From NCBI GenBank assembly GCA_945871045.1, contig CAMBUC010000101.1:1-7358 (forward strand): a stretch of DNA of 7,358 bases, given 5' to 3'. Below, piece after piece: positions 4,667 to 7,358 of the stretch. Each line of letters opens with the position of its first letter. Position 1 is the stretch's first letter. Origin of the DNA: an uncultured bacterium. Its GTDB lineage: Bacteria > Bacillota > Clostridia > Lachnospirales > Lachnospiraceae. Made by a program: the position numbers and the translations under genes. The notes under the pieces were generated by a model. The model was not told the DNA's origin. It did no database searches and saw only the letters and a list, made by a program, of their open reading frames with translations.

Positions 4667-6802
4667 TTACAGATTTAAATCCTTCGGCACATAATCTACA
4701 CAGGTGATCGTACCATCCTTATATCTGCGCAGTACCGAAATGTATGCAGATACAGTTCCATCTGCTCCGCCACTGGAAACTCCATAACTTAAGATACTGA
4801 TACGCGGTGCATCATCCGGAAACAGTAGTTTAAATTCACTCATCACCATGCCGCCGCTGCTGCCTGCTTCACCTGCGGTGGAAAACTCCACCCAGTCAGA
4901 ATCCCAGTCCACATCCACGACCGCTTCACTGCCTTCCACCTTCTCGCACAGTTCATCGATATTCTCAGCAGTCAGCGTGTGCGCAAATGCCCGTAACATT
5001 TCATTCTGTGCCTCACCTTCTTCGATCTCCTTGCGCTGAGACTCCGGCAGATGTTCCAATTCCTTATCCAGTTCTTCCTGTTCCTCCTCCGGCGTCTGAT
5101 CTAACGATTTCAGATAGTTTTCCGCCTTTTTGGCATCTGCCTTTTTCGCATCCAGTGGCAACTTAAACAGTGCATTGCATCCGTCATACGCCTCATTACG
5201 CGTTATTTTTCCGGTCTCCTCATCATAGTTGTATGCTTCATTGTCTACACTTTCTATCATACACTCATGCTTTTTGTCCTTGCCATAAGAAATGCCAACA
5301 AGAAGAATTTCTTTCCCATATCCCTTCAACTGACCGGCATATCGTTTTTCCTTTATCTGACGGATCGCCGAATCTGCATCGTTTTCATACTTCAATTCTA
5401 TGATCATTGCAGGTTTGTTCACTGTATCTACTCTTGGTAAGAATACAATATCCGCAAAGCCTTTGCCTGATGGAAATTCTCTGATCACATTGTAATATGC
5501 AGGCGCAGTGAAGTATGCCATGGTAATACAACAACTCAGCGCATTTTCATCATTATATTTGAGTATAGATGTATATGCCTCGTGCGCAAGTTCCACAAGT
5601 TCTGCTACTGTTTCTGATTGTTTTCTTATGGTTGCCATCAAGAGTTCCTGACAACGTGAGATCGTTTTTGAAATCTCGCTCCAGCCACCTACCGCCAATG
5701 CAGCCTGATACGTAAGTGCTACCTCGTAATTTGGTATATATGCCTCTTCACTTTCCATATCATATCCCAAATATCCCAAATGGATCAGCGCAGTCAGTGC
5801 TTCATCCTTCGAATGTATGATAGAAAGATCATTCGAAAATGTATGAACATTCACAGGCACTCTGCCGCCTGACAGCATGTTTATGACATCTTCCTTTAAG
5901 CCATCATAATCTAATGTAATGTACGTATTAATTGACTCAAATGCAGAAGTGTTCTTCCAGTAGGAATTCAAATCATGATCGATCATCGCCTGATAGACAG
6001 AGTTTGGATTGTACATGTGCTTTTTACCGATCAGATAGCCGTTATACCACTCTTTTACAGATTCAAAATTCATCCCATATTGCCTGCACAATTCTCTCAC
6101 TTCATCTTCTGTAAATCCAAAATACTCTGTCAGATTTTTTGAACTGATCATTGTAAATTCTCTGAAATTTTTCAGCGCAGACTCATCCTTGATCTTTTTG
6201 ATCGGTAGAATTCCAGTAATATATGCAAGCGCTAAAAAATGCTTGGATTCTTCACTTTTAAAAAGCGAATGCAGCAGCTGCAAGTAATCATGCACCAGAT
6301 CCGGTCTGTCGGCATGATTACGCACAACGCAATCCCACTCATCGAATATGATAATAAACTTTATTCCGGTTTTCTTATACACTTGCATGATCACTTTGTT
6401 TATGTCTTTGCTGCAGTCCACATCGTCATATTCTTCAGCAAAATCATCGCAGATATCTCCAATGATCGTTTCCACCAGATCTTCCTTGTGAAAATCTGCA
6501 ATAGACGAAATATCCATATGAATCACATTGTATTGATTCAAATGTTCTTCAAAATCATTTTCCTTCGCAATCTTATATGGTAAGAAAAGATCTCTGGAAT
6601 CACTGCCAAGACTATAATACGCATCGATCATCGCTGCTGCCTGTGACTTTCCGAATCTGCGGGCATGACTGAGTGCAATGCATTTTTCTTCTGATGCAAG
6701 AATCCGATTCAATTCTTCTAACAACCCCGTCTTATCTACATAGATCCTGCTTCTAACAGCCTGTTTGAAACTCTCATTATCCGGATTAAAAAATGTTCCC
6801 AT
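4667..6802 (-). CDS. AAA-ATPase-like protein with PD-(D/E)XK nuclease fold and a C-terminal extension
   Basis: This 711-residue protein begins MGTFFNPDNESFKQAV and then IYVDKTGLLEE, as in the AAA-ATPase-like family (Pfam AAA-ATPase_like). The phosphate-binding loop is ARRFGKS (47-53), the shortened form usual in this family, and the Walker B strand is IIIFDEWD (150-157). A PD-(D/E)XK nuclease-like module follows: D451 in FADIVFLPR, E469 and K471 in IIELKY, and Q482 in a helix ending KRYAG, so the catalytic set looks intact. Relatives usually end near LLVGISYGKDKKHEC (500-514). Here about 190 further residues follow: the repeat DAKKADAKKA (551-560), an acidic helical stretch (569-602) and a final domain (about 625-711) I do not recognise. 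GAGGGTGATC lies just before the ATG. Biological role unknown for the family; defence, mobile-element or housekeeping DNA roles are only conjecture. The core is more A+T-rich than the neighbours, suggesting transfer. Confidence 0.9.
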   Translation of the reverse strand: MGTFFNPDNESFKQAVRSRIYVDKTGLLEELNRILASEEKCIALSHARRFGKSQAAAMIDAYYSLGSDSRDLFLPYKIAKENDFEEHLNQYNVIHMDISSIADFHKEDLVETIIGDICDDFAEEYDDVDCSKDINKVIMQVYKKTGIKFIIIFDEWDCVVRNHADRPDLVHDYLQLLHSLFKSEESKHFLALAYITGILPIKKIKDESALKNFREFTMISSKNLTEYFGFTEDEVRELCRQYGMNFESVKEWYNGYLIGKKHMYNPNSVYQAMIDHDLNSYWKNTSAFESINTYITLDYDGLKEDVINMLSGGRVPVNVHTFSNDLSIIHSKDEALTALIHLGYLGYDMESEEAYIPNYEVALTYQAALAVGGWSEISKTISRCQELLMATIRKQSETVAELVELAHEAYTSILKYNDENALSCCITMAYFTAPAYYNVIREFPSGKGFADIVFLPRVDTVNKPAMIIELKYENDADSAIRQIKEKRYAGQLKGYGKEILLVGISYGKDKKHECMIESVDNEAYNYDEETGKITRNEAYDGCNALFKLPLDAKKADAKKAENYLKSLDQTPEEEQEELDKELEHLPESQRKEIEEGEAQNEMLRAFAHTLTAENIDELCEKVEGSEAVVDVDWDSDWVEFSTAGEAGSSGGMVMSEFKLLFPDDAPRISILSYGVSSGGADGTVSAYISVLRRYKDGTITCVDYVPKDLNL

Positions 6803-6842
6803 CTACGATCACCCTCTCTGCTATCGGAATGAGTTACAACCT

Positions 6843-6875
6843 CTCGTAACTGCTCAGCACCTTTACAGTCACGAT
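6843..6875 (-). repeat. Palindromic dispersed repeat, copy 2 (in the AAA/nuclease leader)
   Basis: 6845-6875 matches 857-887 at 28 of 31 positions. The hairpin is kept: about ten pairs between 6844-6853 and 6865-6874, with G-U pairs if read on the minus strand. One of the three differences (T to C in the left arm) turns a U-A pair into U-G, so pairing is preserved. It ends 43 nt upstream of the start codon, close to the 37 nt of copy 1 and in the same orientation. A second small inverted repeat, AGTTAC at 6832-6837 with GTAACT at 6846-6851, overlaps it. Confidence 0.68.
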
Positions 6876-6886
6876 CTTTCTCCATT

Positions 6887-6914
6887 ATTATAGGTGAAAA
6901 CCAGACTTATACAA
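6887..6914 (-). promoter_or_regulatory. Sigma-A-type promoter of the AAA/nuclease gene
   Basis: On the minus strand TTGTAT (6909-6914), a 16-bp spacer and a perfect TATAAT (6887-6892). Transcription would begin near 6880, so the repeat at 6843-6875 would be the very first part of the roughly 77-nt leader. The promoter sits 28 bp after the stop of the upstream efflux gene, so the gene need not depend on read-through. Confidence 0.6.
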
Positions 6915-6941
6915 CCAAAAACTCCCTGCTCAACATCAACT

Positions 6942-7358
6942 TTACTCTCTCACGCGCTTTAAATAAATCCTGCACAAAAACAGACACACAACAAATGTGA
7001 ACACAAAGGATAACGGCTGTGCCTCCTGCACGCCCGACATACCTCTCAGATTTTTCAGGATCAGTAATGTAGGGATAAACACCAGTCCGCTCCGCAGACA
7101 GGATCCGAAACTCGCCAGCAGTTTTTCTCCGATACTCTGGAAGCCCATCTCAACCATCATCGTGAGGGGGACAAACAGCTGACCCACACACATGAGCCGC
7201 AGGGCGCGGATACCAAGTTCGATGACCTTTGGATCATCACGCAACTGCCCGACCACTGGTCCTGCGAAAATGAAGATCGGAACGGAAAGAAGAAACAATA
7301 CGCACTCCGCACCCGCCAAAGCTGACCAGAACGCCTTTCGCACCCGGCTGATCTTCCC
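6942..7358 (-). CDS. MATE-family efflux transporter, C-terminal 138 residues (partial)
   Basis: The frame is open from the right edge to a TAA at 6942; the N-terminal part lies outside. An in-frame GTG at 7343 is internal: five codons (GKISR) precede it without a ribosome site. Hydrophobic stretches at about 13-33, 55-75, 88-98 and 115-131 of the visible part alternate with short polar loops. The pattern RKAFWSAL, DDPKVIELGIRALRL, LTMMVEMGFQSIGEK and the final AQPLSFVFTFVV fits the last four helices of MATE proteins (multidrug/oxidized compound extrusion, Na+- or H+-driven). Short basic tail YLKRVRE. No clear terminator follows. The substrate cannot be inferred. Confidence 0.85.
   Translation of the reverse strand, partial: GKISRVRKAFWSALAGAECVLFLLSVPIFIFAGPVVGQLRDDPKVIELGIRALRLMCVGQLFVPLTMMVEMGFQSIGEKLLASFGSCLRSGLVFIPTLLILKNLRGMSGVQEAQPLSFVFTFVVCLFLCRIYLKRVRE

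Noticed and set aside
6239..6583. Open frame of 114 codons antisense to the AAA/nuclease gene
   Set aside because: It covers the Walker B region on the other strand and has no ribosome site or family motif.
4667..6802. AAA/nuclease gene considered as part of a multi-gene defence system
   Set aside because: It is a single gene with its own promoter and terminator; neighbours are an efflux protein and a carbon transporter, with no defence partners, CRISPR array or mobile-element genes in the window.
1..7358. CRISPR arrays, tRNA and rRNA genes
   Set aside because: No regularly spaced repeats, no cloverleaf-like sequence with a CCA-adjacent acceptor, and no rRNA-like conserved stretch was seen on either strand.

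Overview
The window looks like chromosomal DNA of a low-to-mid G+C Bacillota, most likely a gut-type Clostridia (Lachnospiraceae-like). This rests on strong Shine-Dalgarno sites before every complete gene, a TTG start, an OmpR/HisKA two-component pair of clostridial type (H box HQTKTP), a short CstA transporter, and an AAA-ATPase-like/PD-(D/E)XK protein of a kind that is common in such genomes. The taxonomic call is inference from family knowledge; no rRNA or other marker gene is present.

Layout. 1-820 (minus) is the N-terminal part of a sodium:neurotransmitter-type symporter (LeuT fold), running off the left edge. 821-1053 is a structured leader/intergenic region with a palindromic repeat, a nested hairpin and MITE-like ends. 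1054-1980 and 1983-2627 (both minus) are a histidine kinase and its response regulator, transcribed regulator first with a 2-nt gap. 2628-2896 is a divergent promoter region with a good sigma-A-type promoter for the regulator, a possible catabolite-responsive element and a candidate promoter for the gene to the right. 2897-4594 (plus) is a CstA-family carbon-starvation/pyruvate-type transporter. A bidirectional intrinsic terminator at 4610-4654 separates it from the convergent gene 4667-6802 (minus), a 711-residue AAA-ATPase-like protein with a PD-(D/E)XK nuclease fold and an unusual C-terminal extension. 6803-6941 holds that gene's promoter and a second copy of the palindromic repeat. 6942-7358 (minus) is the C-terminal end of a MATE-family efflux protein, entering from the right edge.

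How the parts may work together. The two-component system sits divergently from the CstA-type transporter, so it may control uptake of a carbon source such as pyruvate; this is inference from position. The symporter lies downstream of the kinase but has its own likely promoter and a long structured leader. The AAA/nuclease gene looks like a separate, more A+T-rich cargo gene. No obvious new multi-gene system is present. The most unusual observations are the chimeric look of the AAA/nuclease gene (extension near 50% G+C against a core of about 33-38%) and a shared hairpin repeat placed at almost the same distance upstream of two unrelated genes.
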